Of a DNA stretch of 64,000 nt, positions 61,730 to 64,000 are shown in pieces. The notes under the pieces are model-generated. The model saw only the letters and a list, made by a program, of their open reading frames with translations, searched no databases and was not told the DNA's origin. The stretch is taken from NCBI RefSeq assembly GCF_013373865.1, contig NC_050475.1:20783495-20847494 (forward strand), given 5' to 3'. Within the stretch, counting starts at the first letter, position 1. Each line of letters opens with the position of its first letter. The position numbers and the translations under genes were made by a program. This DNA comes from Monomorium pharaonis (lineage: Eukaryota; Arthropoda; Insecta; Hymenoptera; Formicidae).

Positions 61730-61891
61730 ATGGGAGAAACGCAATTGAATAAATTGCAAGTAGCACAGAATCGGGCTATGCGAGTAATATTACAATGTAA
61801 TAGATACACCAAAATAGAACATACACACGCGCGCGCGCGTAAAAAAAATTTTATTGGACTGTTCAAATTTTTACATACTCTAGCAAAATAA
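61730..61891 (+). pseudogene. Degenerate non-LTR retrotransposon ORF2 C-terminal piece
   Basis: The plus frame from 61,730 to the stop at 61,889-61,891 includes QLNKLQVAQNRAMRVIL followed by QCNRYTKIEH. This matches the conserved block after the reverse transcriptase core of jockey/I/R1-like LINE ORF2 proteins, where a Leu-x-x-Leu-Gln-x-x-Gln-Asn-Arg-Ala-x-Arg motif precedes a Thr-x-I-x-x-Met segment. After EH the frame runs into an AC/CG dinucleotide expansion (about 61,822-61,840) and soon stops. The reverse transcriptase and endonuclease are absent upstream, where a minisatellite sits. It is a short, dead 5'- and 3'-truncated fragment. Family level is inferred from motif memory. Confidence 0.6.
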
Positions 61892-63190
61892 TTCATTCTG
61901 TGCGGTGTTTTTATATACTACACAAGTAGCGATTACAAAAGCAGTATCGAAACTAACAATTTAAAATTGAAGGCCCAAATCAAATATCCGAGAACCATCT
62001 TAATCTTTACTGACCGAGAAGAGTCATGAAGTCCACGAAAACTCGCCCCGATTTGAACAAACATTTTTCTCCCCGACTGTCGAAGATTCCAGGTCAGCGA
62101 GCCAAGTTGCCTCGAAAATTCACTCATCTTCAACATACAAAAGGGGTTCGTGGACACGATTGATAGAATGATAGAAATTTTCTCTACAATTATTTTGTCC
62201 GAATTGAGATCCAGTTGGACAGGTAATGAGCAAAAATATAATCGTCAACGATTAAAGGAATGAGACGAAAGAATAGTGTATTATACATATTTACTATGTC
62301 CCATATATACAAAGTAAAAAAAAAACACAGAACTTATTTTGTCTTGATCGAAAATATGAATATCTAGGTCACTGAGCAGACGGATAGGTTTTGAGATTTA
62401 TTGTGTCCTACGGACAACATAGTTATGATTTTTGTTATTCTTAAAATATAAATTCATATTTAATTGTTAAACTCTTTCCATTTTTTAATAATACTAATAA
62501 CATATTTCATATTACTTCAAATCTTCTTAATAATTAAATTGTCAAAATATGTTATTTTTACGATGAAAAATCAACTGCTTATACGGCAGTTCAAAATAGT
62601 TGTGCTACAAAATAGGCACAACATCAAACGAATTAATCGATTAATTTATTTGTTAACTAAAATAATCGACAACAATTTGAAATATATATAATCGTAATCA
62701 ATATAATCGAGACATAGTCTAAAAAATTAATCGTAAACAGACACTTTTAAAACTTGCAGTCATCATGTTAAAATACATTTATACATTTATGAAGAAAAGC
62801 TTATTTTCAACATAAATGCATCTCCATAAGTGGAACATAGCAATAAAGTCATATAATAAGTACGATTGTCGCTCCTCTAGCTGCTATGACGTATGCATGC
62901 AGATTTTGCACGAAATCATAATTAAATCTGAAACTAGATAAATTAATTAAAAGTTTTGCACTGAAAAATAAAAATAGTATCATCAGTAAAAGGATATAAG
63001 GATACTGTATTATTATTATACAGGCAATAGAATAAGATGTTATTCTAACAAAAAATGCATTTTTTATTTTTTAGAAATATACTTTTTATTTGTTTCTGTA
63101 AGAGAATAGAATATACTTTGATATTTTTGTAGGAAAATATCGAAGCAAAAAAGAGATATTTTAAAAAATCTTAAAATATATAAAAGTTCC

Positions 63191-63249
<59 letters not shown>

Positions 63250-64000
63250 CACATATTGATTTCAGTTCAATGCAGAACACTTAGGAAAGAATGTGGTACA
63301 TTTATAATTCAGTATTTCAGACGTTCGAGGCGAAAAAATAAGTTTATCATTCTAGAGTTTTTTTTTTTTTTTTTATTAATTGCAATTCATATTTGGGCAC
63401 TAAATAGTAACAGGAACTTTTGTATATTATTTACAGGCAAAAAGTTTCTTTGGTAGAGCTTCGCTATCGAGATCAATGAAACAAATGTGAAAAAAAAATT
63501 AACAACGTACATGCACGTATAACATAAATAATATGTTATGTATAACATAAATAATTACCCCTTTCTTATAAAAAGTCTATATATAATCAAACCAATCCAT
63601 TTAAATATTTTAATGGCATCAATAGGAAATATTAAAATCACAAAACTTTTTAAATTTATTTGTATGATGATTAACCTTCTAAAAATTATAAGAAGATTTC
63701 CAAATTGTATTCAAATTTATATGTTGGCTTGAAGTTTTCTTCTAAACAATATATTTTTATATTTATGTGAACTGCTAATAAAAAGCAAAACATTGCTCCA
63801 TAATTTACTTACAATATTTTCCACCTCTACCATCGATTTTCAAGATTAGGTCAAGGCAAACTATTCGAGAATAGCCCGCCCTTAGTCTTAACAATAAGCA
63901 CTTTAATGCCATTAATATTAGTTAAGATTCGCTTTTACGTCAAATTAATGTAAAACAAATCAAGGGTTAACTTCGAATAAGTTCAAGATGAGTCTTCAAT
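61892..64000. other. AT-rich tail, mostly featureless
   Basis: 61,900-62,160 is mixed and might include further decayed transposon sequence, but nothing is readable. 62,270-64,000 is AT-rich. It carries the long (TA)n array, a T-run (63,359-63,374) and a 16-bp direct repeat GTATAACATAAATAAT at 63,517 and 63,540. No gene was seen. Confidence 0.4.
63192..63248. repeat. (TA)n microsatellite
   Basis: About 28 uninterrupted TA units. Confidence 0.96.

Noticed and set aside
63192..63248. TA array as possible cruciform or origin
   Set aside because: An ordinary TA microsatellite. Nothing around it suggests an origin.

Overview
The window reads as non-coding nuclear DNA from an insect, most likely a hymenopteran such as an ant. 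That assignment is an inference. It rests on CpG-rich blocks alternating with AT-rich blocks, frequent (GA)n/(CT)n arrays, sparse and decayed transposons, and no bacterial-style gene packing. No complete protein-coding gene, rRNA or tRNA could be supported. The longest open frames lie in CpG-rich or tandem-repeat DNA, where stop codons are rare, and they show no recognisable domain.

Layout. CpG-rich, apparently unique blocks lie at about 4.0-4.7, 6.6-7.1, 9.0-11.0, 13.2-14.9, 17.8-19.6, 21.0-22.3, 25.6-26.3, 27.5-28.9, 29.9-32.9, 34.3-38.6, 39.1-41.0, 41.6-43.3, 44.0-45.2, 46.2-49.5, 51.4-54.6 and 56.4-60.2 kb. Most of the long GA/CT arrays lie in them. The AT-rich intervals between them hold most of the transposon-like material: miniature inverted-repeat elements, old dispersed repeats, a piece of a non-LTR retrotransposon ORF2, a possible hAT terminus and a possible retroelement gag remnant.

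The most striking structures are: (1) a 1.6-kb G-rich minisatellite at 11,283-12,869, with an 11-bp unit and a higher-order arrangement in which all five distances between junction motifs equal 11n+1; (2) a 554-bp element at 60,212-60,765 with inverted repeats of about 100 bp flanked by TA; (3) a near-perfect 126-bp foldback at 37,936-38,061; (4) a pre-miRNA-like hairpin at 59,058-59,127; (5) a small family of elements ending in a CAC-(T/A/G)-G-A-A-A-A type terminus at 17.1, 27.2 and 43.8 kb.

Gene evidence is weak. The best candidate is the 5' end of a minus-strand gene at 52.2-53.6 kb: a possible 17-nt first coding exon (Met-Ala-Phe-Ser-Lys-) ending in a good splice donor, behind a CpG- and GA/CT-rich leader or promoter. 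If it is real, much of 1-52 kb could be its first intron. A second candidate is a plus-strand internal or untranslated exon at 21,707-21,881. Both need transcript data. By eye the rest looks like intron or intergenic DNA that may carry regulatory elements.
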